Positions 1-5,345 of a DNA stretch of 5,375 bases are shown here, one piece after another. Numbering within the stretch: position 1 is the stretch's first letter; each line of letters opens with the position of its first letter. The stretch is from an uncultured Acidimicrobiia bacterium (GTDB taxonomy: Bacteria > Actinomycetota > Acidimicrobiia > Spongiisociales > Spongiisociaceae): NCBI GenBank assembly GCA_937900165.1, contig CALCCX010000631.1, forward strand, positions 1 through 5,375. Reading direction: 5' to 3'. The notes below the pieces were generated by a model. That model saw nothing but the letters and a program-made list of their open reading frames with translations. It was not told the origin of the DNA and did no database searches. The position numbers and the translations under genes were made by a program.

Positions 1-419
1 GCCGACAGGACGACTTTTCCCTCGTCGACACGAGCGTTGCCGTACCACTCGTTGTTCAGGATCATTCGAACCACAAACAAGTGTCGGCCGCGATTGGTGG
101 GCTCACGCTCGGGCTTTCGGGCCACGCGGCGTTCGAGACCTTTTCCGTTCTCACCCGCCTCCCGCCGCCGCTGCGAAGGGATGCCGCAACGGTCAGCGAG
201 TTGCTCGAAGCGAACTTTCCATCGTCGCGGTTCCTCAGTGAAGGCGGGGCCGTCGCTCTCTTTGGGCGACTCCCGGGGTTGGGAATCTCGGGCGGTTCGG
301 TCTACGACGCTCTCGTCGCCTCGGCTGCAGCCGAGGCGGGGGCCACCCTCCACACGAGGGACGATCGGGCCCTCAAGACCTATCGTGCACTCGGTGTCGA
401 CGTGAATCTGATCCGATGA
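1..419 (+). CDS. VapC-like PIN-domain ribonuclease toxin, 5'-truncated at window edge
   Basis: Probable toxin of a type II VapBC toxin-antitoxin pair; this family cuts RNA with a Mg2+/Mn2+ site made of acidic residues. The reading frame is open from base 3 to the TGA at 417-419 (138 visible residues). All expected acidic positions are present: Asp in LVDTSVAVPL (codon 27-29), Glu in HAAFETFSVL (135-137), Asp in VYDALVA (306-308) and Asp-Asp in HTRDDRA (360-365). A GTG at 81 could be taken as a start, but it would discard the first catalytic Asp, so it is rejected. No ATG, GTG or TTG occurs in frame between 3 and 80, so the true start lies just left of the window. Probably only a few residues are missing, as the length already fits a PIN toxin. 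The VapB antitoxin, usually directly upstream, would be outside the window. The family call is firm; toxin activity is inferred. Confidence 0.88.
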   Translation, partial: RQDDFSLVDTSVAVPLVVQDHSNHKQVSAAIGGLTLGLSGHAAFETFSVLTRLPPPLRRDAATVSELLEANFPSSRFLSEGGAVALFGRLPGLGISGGSVYDALVASAAAEAGATLHTRDDRALKTYRALGVDVNLIR

Positions 420-428
420 CCGGCTCCA

Positions 429-442
429 GACTCGGTTGAGTC
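429..442 (+). terminator. Weak hairpin after the PIN gene, possible terminator
   Basis: GACTC-GGTT-GAGTC forms a perfect 5-bp stem with a 4-base loop, starting 9 bases after the PIN stop codon. Flanking GGC (422-424) and GCC (444-446) could lengthen it across an internal loop. No T-run follows directly; the nearest pyrimidine-rich stretch is around 467-472. It may contribute to transcription ending between the convergent genes, but it could equally be chance. The rest of 420-575 shows no gene, repeat or other site that I can support. Confidence 0.2.
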
Positions 443-575
443 GGCCACCTACCGTCGCCGGCTGGCTTCTTTCGCTGGTTTCGGGAAGAGTCGACGATGG
501 TTCTTGAACCGAATGACCCCACGTCGATACGGGATACGGCCTCGGCGGAATTGGTGCGTCCTGGCGCTCAGGGCC

Positions 576-2741
576 CTAGTTCGGCCTTCCCAGTGCCCAT
601 TCCAAGTTGTACCCAACCACCGGGGGTGAACTTTCGCCGCTGGCGAGCTCGTAGCAGGTGTATTCCATCGACCACGGATCTTGGATCAGGCAGAACACCC
701 GGTTCTTGCCGGGACCGGGGAAGAACCCGAGATCGAAACCGGGCTCGATGTATTGGCGGAGAGCCCCTGGAGCGTTAGACGCGACGATCGAATTGGCGTA
801 CGGGTCGGTGAAGAACTCGCCATTGGCCCCCGCGAACTGATCGTTGAACGCGAAGTCGGTCAAGCTGAGAGTTCGTTTGGTTGCGGTGTTACGTCCGTAC
901 ACGCCCTCTGGAACACCGCCGTAGCCGTTAGCCGAGGTCGGTTCGGGGTTGGTCAGTTGCACGAGTGTGTCACACGTCAGGTCTGTGCACGCCGACATGG
1001 GATCTCGGACGTCGAACCGGAACCGGAACTCCATGCCGAGCAACTCTGTCGCGTTCGTACCGGGCGAGGCGTCCCAGTTCTCATAGTTGAAGTTGTCGAA
1101 ACTGGGGTCGGTCCGGATTCGCCTGGCAAATTCGTTCGGGCCCGCGACACAGGGATCGTCGATGTCCTCGCCGGTATCAGTCGACGTCGCTCTACCGAAG
1201 TCCACCTTCAGCGACGAGGAATAGAGCTGGTTTCCGTAGGAGTCATATACCTCGTTGTACATCGTGTGGAACTGGCCGCAAACCCGCCTTGGCTCACTGG
1301 TAGATGCGTGGACGACGAAGCGGACCCAGTAGTCCTCGTAGGGCATGATGAATTCCTTGAAGCCCTCATGGGGAGATTCTGGAGCGGCTCCCTCGTATTC
1401 GATGAGGTTGTCCGACACGTACATGTAGCCAATGCGCGGTGCACCTGGGATCAGCATCGGGTCGGAGCCGTGGTCGTGGTTGAAGTTGCACCAGTAGACA
1501 GGGTCGATCTGGGGATGCCAGGACGCTTGTTCCGATCCATCCGGTGCAAGGGTCGTGTACTGGTCGTGCACCCACCCTGGGCAGGTGACGTTGGGGGAAG
1601 GGGTAGCTTGGCCGTTCGGAGTCGCCGCAGGCGCCGATGGCGTTCCGTCCGCTTCTGCGAAGAAAAGGACGTACATGTCGACGGATTCTTCGTCCGTGCC
1701 CCCAGGGCTGGCCAGCCACTGCTCGCCCGCTCCGAAGACCTTCTCGTAGACAGTGATCAGTTCGCCATCGACCGTGACCGTTCCCCCCAGCTGCCAGGAC
1801 TGCAGCCATGCCGGAAGGGGCCCTCCGTCGATCCACGCCAAGGCAACGGTCGCCGGCCGATTGAGATCGAGGTACAGAAAGTCGTCCCGGTCGGTCTTGT
1901 AGTGAGGCCAATTTGGATCGGTGATCAGGATGTCCCACCCCTGGTAGGCTCCGACGTCTTCAAGAATGTCGTAGTTCCACGGGTCGACGTCCTCGTAGAG
2001 GTCGAGATCGAGACCACTCGCCGCGCCGCGCGGGATATATTGCATGCGCTCCGTGTCGGGAAACTCGGTCTTTTTTCCTTCTGAGTTCACGTTCTCGTAC
2101 ATCTGGTAGTAGCTCGCCACGAGGGTACGGGTCCCGGGAACCAGACCGAGGCCACGACCTAGGAACGACGCCATCTGGTCGCGAGGTACTGCGTCGTTCG
2201 GGCAATAGTTGTTTCCGCCACAACCCAGGGTTATGCCGGATTCGGCCATCGCGTTGACGGCCGCTTCGTGGGGGCTGCCGGCGTCATCAACGAAATAATC
2301 GGTGGTCGGATCGAGGAGGTTCAGTGCCCTGTCGAGGAACGAGGCCATCTGGGCCCTGGTCACAGAATCGTTCGGGCAGTAACGGCCCGTTTCGCAGCCG
2401 GTGGTCACGCCGGCGGCGGCCAGGGCGTTGATGTTGGCCTCATGCACGTTGCCATTGTCGTCGGTGAACTGATCCACGGACGAGGCGGGGAGCTGCAGTG
2501 CTCTGACGATGAAAGTGGCCATCTGAGCTCTGGTTACGGAATCGGAGGGGCAGTACTCGCCGCTCGCGCACCCTTGGGTGATGCCGGCAGCTGCGATAGC
2601 CTCGATCATTCCCTCGTGCACGTTGCCGTTGTCGTCGGTGAACGTCCCGCCATTGGAGGCGGCCCCGCTCGTGCCAGCGACAAGCAAGATGGAAATGCTT
2701 CCGATTGCAAACGCCAATCCAGCTAGTTTCGAACGCCTCAT
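576..2741 (-). CDS. Exported S-layer-homology (SLH) domain protein with unassigned Cys-rich C-terminal region
   Basis: Probable cell-surface protein, 721 residues, held to the cell wall by N-terminal SLH modules. The ATG at 2739-2741 is chosen because GGAGG lies 8 bases upstream. An ATG at 2745-2747 has only 2 bases of spacing, and a TTG at 2766-2768 has no good site. Signal peptide: MRRSK, then a hydrophobic stretch to about residue 22, with likely cleavage near SGAAS (about 25-29). SLH modules begin at residues 34, 92 and 150; each starts F-T/V-DD, carries a C-x5-C pair (GC-x4-YCP), and ends V-T/P-R-x-QMA-x-F. After a spacer, a Pro/Ala/Thr linker lies at about 362-386. The region that follows has WVHDQY, WHP and a C-x3-HDHGSDP cluster that could bind metal, then eight Cys in total, suggesting disulfides outside the cell. 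I see no LPxTG motif or C-terminal membrane anchor. The SLH call is firm; the C-terminal function is unknown. Confidence 0.9.
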   Translation of the reverse strand: MRRSKLAGLAFAIGSISILLVAGTSGAASNGGTFTDDNGNVHEGMIEAIAAAGITQGCASGEYCPSDSVTRAQMATFIVRALQLPASSVDQFTDDNGNVHEANINALAAAGVTTGCETGRYCPNDSVTRAQMASFLDRALNLLDPTTDYFVDDAGSPHEAAVNAMAESGITLGCGGNNYCPNDAVPRDQMASFLGRGLGLVPGTRTLVASYYQMYENVNSEGKKTEFPDTERMQYIPRGAASGLDLDLYEDVDPWNYDILEDVGAYQGWDILITDPNWPHYKTDRDDFLYLDLNRPATVALAWIDGGPLPAWLQSWQLGGTVTVDGELITVYEKVFGAGEQWLASPGGTDEESVDMYVLFFAEADGTPSAPAATPNGQATPSPNVTCPGWVHDQYTTLAPDGSEQASWHPQIDPVYWCNFNHDHGSDPMLIPGAPRIGYMYVSDNLIEYEGAAPESPHEGFKEFIMPYEDYWVRFVVHASTSEPRRVCGQFHTMYNEVYDSYGNQLYSSSLKVDFGRATSTDTGEDIDDPCVAGPNEFARRIRTDPSFDNFNYENWDASPGTNATELLGMEFRFRFDVRDPMSACTDLTCDTLVQLTNPEPTSANGYGGVPEGVYGRNTATKRTLSLTDFAFNDQFAGANGEFFTDPYANSIVASNAPGALRQYIEPGFDLGFFPGPGKNRVFCLIQDPWSMEYTCYELASGESSPPVVGYNLEWALGRPN
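2148..2642 (-). repeat. Three tandem SLH-module repeats, 174-bp period
   Basis: The three SLH modules begin at 2642, 2468 and 2294 (reading leftward), giving a period of exactly 174 bp or 58 codons. Units 1 and 2 stay similar at DNA level: the stretches at 2445-2469 and 2619-2643 differ by a single base over 25. Unit 3 has diverged more (FVDDAGSPHE against FTDDNGNVHE; AVPRDQ against SVTRAQ). This is consistent with internal duplication, the first two units being the younger pair or kept similar by conversion. Confidence 0.85.
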
Positions 2742-2749
2742 TCGCATAC

Positions 2750-2754
2750 CCTCC
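2750..2754 (-). promoter_or_regulatory. Ribosome binding site deciding the SLH gene start
   Basis: On the minus strand this reads GGAGG, 8 bases before the ATG at 2739-2741 and only 2 bases before the ATG at 2745-2747. It therefore favours the shorter start, which also gives a cleaner signal peptide beginning MRRSK. Confidence 0.7.
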
Positions 2755-2791
2755 GCGGAGTTATTCAAAAGGGCTCCCTGATCGACCCTGC

Positions 2792-2826
2792 AAGTAACTC
2801 GTCCGAAGAGGCCGCGACGTTTACTT
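2792..2826 (-). promoter_or_regulatory. Possible hairpin in the SLH gene leader
   Basis: The arms AAGTAA (2792-2797) and TTACTT (2821-2826) are inverted copies. Inside them CGTC (2800-2803) pairs with GACG (2816-2819), leaving a 12-base loop. It lies about 50 bases before the chosen start codon. It could be a 5' leader hairpin or an operator; no protein or ligand can be named. No convincing -35/-10 pair was found for this gene in 2742-2866. Confidence 0.22.
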
Positions 2827-2860
2827 CTTTTTCAGGCGTAGCGCGCCATGGCCCACAAAT

Positions 2861-2900
2861 AAAAATACGAACGCCGCCCCTGGCGATGGGCGGCGTTCGT
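2861..2900 (-). terminator. Strong intrinsic terminator of the HD-GYP gene
   Basis: A perfect 13-bp stem is formed by ACGAACGCCGCCC (2867-2879) and its inverse (2888-2900), with an 8-base loop (2880-2887). Read on the minus strand it is followed by A, TTTTT, A, TTT (2866-2857), the classic rho-independent pattern. It begins 30 bases after the stop of the HD-GYP gene and lies before the SLH gene on the same strand, so it should insulate the two transcripts. On the plus strand the following GTTGTTT is only weakly T-rich, and no plus-strand gene precedes it. Confidence 0.9.
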
Positions 2901-2930
2901 GTTGTTTCCCTGGGAGGAGGGTCGGGAAAA

Positions 2931-3503
2931 TCAGGCTACGGCAGAGGTCAATTCTCTGGCGCTGAATCCTACAATCGATGCAATATTCTCCAATGTGTCT
3001 ACGACCTCGGGGTCGAACTGAGTCGCTGCGTGAAGGCCGATTTCTTCGAGGGCGTATTCCACGGGGAGGGCTGGCTGGTAGCAGCGGTCTGAGGTGATGG
3101 CATCGAAGGCGTCTGCGACCGTGAGAATTCTGGCCAGGAGGGGGATTTCGGTTCCGGAACGGCCGTAGGGGTAGCCGAGTCCGTCAAAGCGTTCGTGGTG
3201 AGCAAGTACCGTATCTGCGATTTCGGGATGGACGAGACCTCTCACCATGTCGAAGCCGAGTTCGGGGTGGCGGCGAATCTCTTCCCATTCGGCACTCTCG
3301 AGTGGTCCAGGTTTGAAGAGGACGGCCTGGTCGACATCAATCTTTCCGATGTCGTGAAGGGTGCAAGCTACCTTGAGGCGGCGAAGCCGTTCTTGACTCA
3401 GGTCCATTCGGCGGCCAATGGCACCCGCCAGTTCTGCGACACGGCTGCCATGGGCGGCGAGCCCCGGGTCCGTGTGAAGCCGTCTTACTAATCCGTCTAA
3501 CAT
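2931..3503 (-). CDS. Stand-alone HD-GYP domain protein, probable cyclic-di-GMP phosphodiesterase
   Basis: HD-GYP proteins hydrolyse the second messenger cyclic di-GMP (to pGpG or GMP) with a two- or three-metal centre, in the cytoplasm. This 190-residue protein is nearly all catalytic domain. Visible signature residues: His18 (AAHGSRVAELA), His50-Asp51 with Lys54 (HDIGK), His79 (RRHPELG), His102-His103 and Asp107 in HHERFDGLGYP, Asp131 in VADAFDAITSDR, and TQFDPEVVD near the end. Both the HD and GYP motifs are intact, so activity is likely. Unlike many relatives it has no receiver, GAF/PAS or membrane sensor domain, so input may come from a partner protein or from expression level. The start ATG at 3501-3503 has a strong GGAGG 7 bases upstream. 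A strong terminator follows. Some HD-GYP proteins act on other cyclic dinucleotides or lack activity, so the exact substrate is inferred. Confidence 0.92.
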   Translation of the reverse strand: MLDGLVRRLHTDPGLAAHGSRVAELAGAIGRRMDLSQERLRRLKVACTLHDIGKIDVDQAVLFKPGPLESAEWEEIRRHPELGFDMVRGLVHPEIADTVLAHHERFDGLGYPYGRSGTEIPLLARILTVADAFDAITSDRCYQPALPVEYALEEIGLHAATQFDPEVVDTLENIASIVGFSARELTSAVA

Positions 3504-3510
3504 TGAAGTT

Positions 3511-3515
3511 CCTCC
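3511..3515 (-). promoter_or_regulatory. Strong ribosome binding site of the HD-GYP gene
   Basis: On the minus strand this reads GGAGG within a G-rich run (GGGGGAGG), 7 bases before the ATG. It fixes the start at 3503 and argues against a longer upstream sensor region being part of the protein. Confidence 0.8.
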
Positions 3516-3523
3516 CCCACGAG

Positions 3524-3544
3524 GTCTGTCCCTAGCTGACAGAC
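3524..3544 (-). promoter_or_regulatory. Leader hairpin just upstream of the HD-GYP ribosome binding site
   Basis: GTCTGTC (3524-3530) and GACAGAC (3538-3544) form a perfect 7-bp stem with a 7-base loop. It ends 8 bases before the GGAGG and could affect ribosome access if it is in the transcript, or be a dyad operator if it is read as DNA. Nothing in the sequence distinguishes these. Confidence 0.4.
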
Positions 3545-3559
3545 GTCATGTTGGTCGAG

Positions 3560-3568
3560 TTGTCCACA
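3560..3568 (+). promoter_or_regulatory. DnaA-box match TTGTCCACA
   Basis: A perfect match to the DnaA box form favoured in GC-rich actinobacteria (TTGTCCACA). A one-mismatch copy, TTTTCCACA, lies at 3730-3738 in the same orientation, inside the end of the next gene. With no AT-rich unwinding region, no cluster of boxes and no dnaA/dnaN genes, this is not an origin. It could be an isolated DnaA-regulated site near the HD-GYP promoter, or chance. Confidence 0.3.
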
Positions 3569-3610
3569 GAGGTCCATGGGACGTGAGACCCATTTCGGAA
3601 TGTGATTCTG

Positions 3611-3628
3611 ATAGGTCTTCCGACCTAT
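3611..3628 (-). promoter_or_regulatory. GNRA-tetraloop hairpin in the gap upstream of the HD-GYP gene
   Basis: ATAGGTC (3611-3617) and GACCTAT (3622-3628) form a perfect 7-bp stem around 4 bases. As minus-strand RNA the loop is GGAA closed by a C-G pair, a stable GNRA tetraloop common in structured RNAs. No T-run follows, so it is not a standard terminator for the 3714-4364 gene. Smaller dyads flank it at 3576-3593 (ATGGG/CCCAT) and 3637-3647 (GGGT/ACCC). Confidence 0.4.
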
Positions 3629-3713
3629 GGATGGTCGGGTGAAACCCCTGGTCCGAGGCCTGGCGGTGACGGGCAGTCGGGGAGGGTGGGGCCACAGATT
3701 CGGGTCGTGTCGC

Positions 3714-4364
3714 CTATCCCTTGCCCGTCTTTTCCACACGGAATCCGGTCTTGTTCAAAAGGTGTAAAAACGCGGGCGCGGGCTCCTTGAATTGAGCGCC
3801 TCTGAAGATGTCGTCGAAATTATCGAGGTAGGCGGTCGAAGCATTGATGATGTGGGTGAGCGAGATTGTGTTGATGTTCGTCTCTTCGCTGCGGCCGAAC
3901 GCAACGAGCCTCGTGCGGATGTCTCCGCCCTGGCACGATCGACCTCGATGGACTCCTGTCTCCTGTAGCGCGGATATGACGGTGTCGAGGTTTTCGGTAT
4001 AGAGCCATCTGAAACGCTGCAGCACGGTGTGGAGGACGCCGTGTGAGCTGAGGCCAGCATTGAAGACCGCCTCGCCCTGTTTCACTTCGCCAACGATCAC
4101 GTCAACGGTGTCCGGTTCGAGCATGAGTCCCTTGTCCTCGATCACCAGCTCGCGACTAGTGCCTTGTTCGTGGACCTCGGTGAGCACGAATTCCCCAGGA
4201 AACCGTATGGCCACCATGTCCACATCGGTGACCGTCTCCCATTTCCCCTTCCTCGTTTGCTCCTGGATCTCGTATTCGGAGAGGGTGAGGTATCCGTTCA
4301 TTCTCAGGTAGTGCTCGACAAGGTTTACCGCAATATCCATCTCCACAGTCTGGCGCATTCCCAT
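3714..4364 (-). CDS. Uncharacterised protein with PD-(D/E)XK nuclease-like motif
   Basis: A 216-residue soluble protein that I cannot name. The N-terminal half looks like a PD-(D/E)XK nuclease core. A helix-like segment VNLVEHYLRMNGYLTLSEYE (14-32) contains Glu30; TDVDM has Asp47 and Asp49; and strand DVIVGEVKQG supplies Glu93-x-Lys95. That is the usual order of helix Glu, strand Asp and strand E-x-K. The C-terminal half (110-216) has ETGVHRGRSCQGGDIRTRLV and LTHIINASTAYLDNF and no motif that I recognise. No signal peptide or membrane span is present. The start is uncertain: ATG at 4362-4364 and ATG at 4356-4358 both fit, the second having AGG about 7 bases upstream. It is divergent from the lipoprotein gene and 210 bases upstream of the HD-GYP gene, with no clear terminator between. 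Being a real gene is well supported by length and protein-like composition; nuclease activity is inference. Confidence 0.75.
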   Translation of the reverse strand: MGMRQTVEMDIAVNLVEHYLRMNGYLTLSEYEIQEQTRKGKWETVTDVDMVAIRFPGEFVLTEVHEQGTSRELVIEDKGLMLEPDTVDVIVGEVKQGEAVFNAGLSSHGVLHTVLQRFRWLYTENLDTVISALQETGVHRGRSCQGGDIRTRLVAFGRSEETNINTISLTHIINASTAYLDNFDDIFRGAQFKEPAPAFLHLLNKTGFRVEKTGKG

Positions 4365-4437
4365 GCCTGTCTGGTGCTATTGGCCGGGCGATTCGTCGGT
4401 GGCCAGCTCCCGGGCAGATCGAAAGCGGACCATCGGC

Positions 4438-4466
4438 TTGACTGGACGGCCTGGGCGCGAAAATTT
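4438..4466 (+). promoter_or_regulatory. Possible promoter of the lipoprotein gene
   Basis: TTGACT (4438-4443) closely matches a sigma-70 type -35 box. It is followed 17 bases later by AAATTT (4461-4466), a poor -10 but the most AT-rich spot in this GC-rich gap. It lies 23 bases before the GTG at 4490. No comparable promoter is seen for the divergent minus-strand gene. The rest of 4365-4489 shows no other site that I can support. Confidence 0.3.
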
Positions 4467-4475
4467 GTTGCGCAT

Positions 4476-4480
4476 AGGAG
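4476..4480 (+). promoter_or_regulatory. Ribosome binding site of the lipoprotein gene
   Basis: AGGAG lies 9 bases before the GTG at 4490, supporting that start over the ATG at 4505 (24 bases away). Confidence 0.5.
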
Positions 4481-4489
4481 CGGCCCCTG

Positions 4490-5287
4490 GTGGATCATGT
4501 GGCAATGGCCAGACTGTTCCGTTTCCTTTTTGCGGCGGCTCTCTTGAGCGCCTGTTCGGGAGGCACAGTTGTTGATTCCCTGCCGTCGCCATCGACCTCA
4601 ACGACGAGTGTGTCGGGTTTCGAGGGCCTGTTGGCGGCCGACGAATCAGCCCTCGGGTTCGAGAGGGCCGAATATTATGGCCTGGCGGAGGGCCTCCCAG
4701 ATGGTTCCGCTGTCCTGACTGTTGAGCCTGATGGCGGGAGCCTGATCACAGTGATGCTACTCACCGGCGAAGTCTCGGCTTCTGGTGTCGTGGTGTTCGA
4801 CGAGAACGGAATCGCGGTCGATTTCACAGCCGAGTCCGCAGACGTATTCGGGTCCGCCGTCGTGTTCGTCGTGATTCCCTCGCCTCCGGATTCAGCGATT
4901 CGTTTGGCCCTTGCCGACGCTGAGGCCGGCGAGGTTGCATATTTCGTCAGCATCGTCGGTGCAGAGCATCGCCTCAGTGTTGAGGTAACTGACACCGGGA
5001 ACGGAATCGAGGTTGCTGCGGTCATGACCGGCGTCACCAATGCGACTGATGCGGCTGCCTACACAGTCACTGCCAGCTACGGCGAAGGGAGCCGAGCACG
5101 CTCGATAGTCCTCGAATCTGTTGGTCCGACCGAATCCGGTTGGACCTATCAGGGGGTCCTCGACCAGCCGTCCGGATTCGTCGCGGTGTTGGCGTCCGCC
5201 GATGGCCCATACCAAAGGACGGCGCAGGCGTCGGAGTTCGTCCAGGTCGACGATCCGAGCATCCTCACCGGCGATTTCGAGGCCGAG
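4490..5287 (+). CDS. Putative exported lipoprotein with beta-rich domains, 3'-truncated by adapter sequence
   Basis: Likely a lipid-anchored extracytoplasmic protein of unknown role; 266 genomic residues are visible. The N-terminus has a short lipoprotein signal: MARLFRF, a hydrophobic core, then lipobox LSAC with the lipidated Cys at 4553-4555. The start may be GTG 4490 (AGGAG 9 bases upstream), GTG 4499 or ATG 4505; the last gives the most typical signal peptide. A Ser/Thr/Pro-rich linker follows (about residues 23-43). The rest is Val/Ala/Thr-rich with alternating strand-like segments, such as SASGVVVFDENGIAVDF and AAAYTVTASYGEG, consistent with two beta-sandwich (Ig-like) domains. No enzymatic motif is seen. 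The frame appears to run on to a TAA at 5345-5347, but everything from 5288 is sequencing adapter, so the last 19 codons and the stop are false. The real gene continues beyond the contig. Confidence 0.75.
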
Positions 5288-5345
5288 AGATCGGAAGAGC
5301 GTCGTGTAGGGAAAGAGTGTAGATCTCGGTGGTCGCCGGATCATT
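5288..5345. other. Illumina TruSeq adapter contamination (not genomic)
   Basis: From AGATCGGAAGAGCGTCGTGT onward, this 58-base stretch matches the reverse complement of the Illumina TruSeq universal adapter as I know it, with one mismatch near the end (G for T at 5339). It translates to EERRVGKECRSRWSPDH on the plus strand and, on the minus strand, to a peptide containing MIRRPPRSTLFPYTTLF. Both strings are familiar artefacts in protein databases. It marks read-through past a short insert that was left untrimmed and assembled into the contig end. Confidence 0.97.

Noticed and set aside
499..510. Perfect inverted repeat GGTTCTTGAACC between the convergent genes
   Set aside because: A loop of two bases is too small for a hairpin, there is no T-run, and a short palindrome like this is weak as an operator without a neighbouring promoter.
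681..2084. Long 467-codon open frame on the plus strand opposite the SLH gene
   Set aside because: It is the antisense shadow of a real GC-rich gene. Its translation is rich in Val, Arg and Gly with no domain pattern, while the minus-strand frame shows a signal peptide and three clear SLH modules.
3504..3713. Possible GEMM-type c-di-GMP riboswitch before the HD-GYP gene
   Set aside because: The conserved GGCAAA-type and GACGCAAAGCC-type elements of GEMM-I are not present on either strand. Only generic hairpins are seen.
3497..3739. 80-codon minus-strand frame filling the gap upstream of HD-GYP
   Set aside because: Arg/Pro-rich composition, no ribosome site seen, overlaps the end of the 3714 gene and the start of HD-GYP, and spans the hairpins.
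3504..3740. Replication origin, from the DnaA-box matches
   Set aside because: Only one perfect and one imperfect box, no AT-rich unwinding stretch, and no dnaA, dnaN or plasmid replication gene nearby.
4164..4547. 127-codon plus-strand frame opposite the PD-(D/E)XK-like gene
   Set aside because: Antisense shadow with no protein-like features. The minus-strand frame has coherent motifs.
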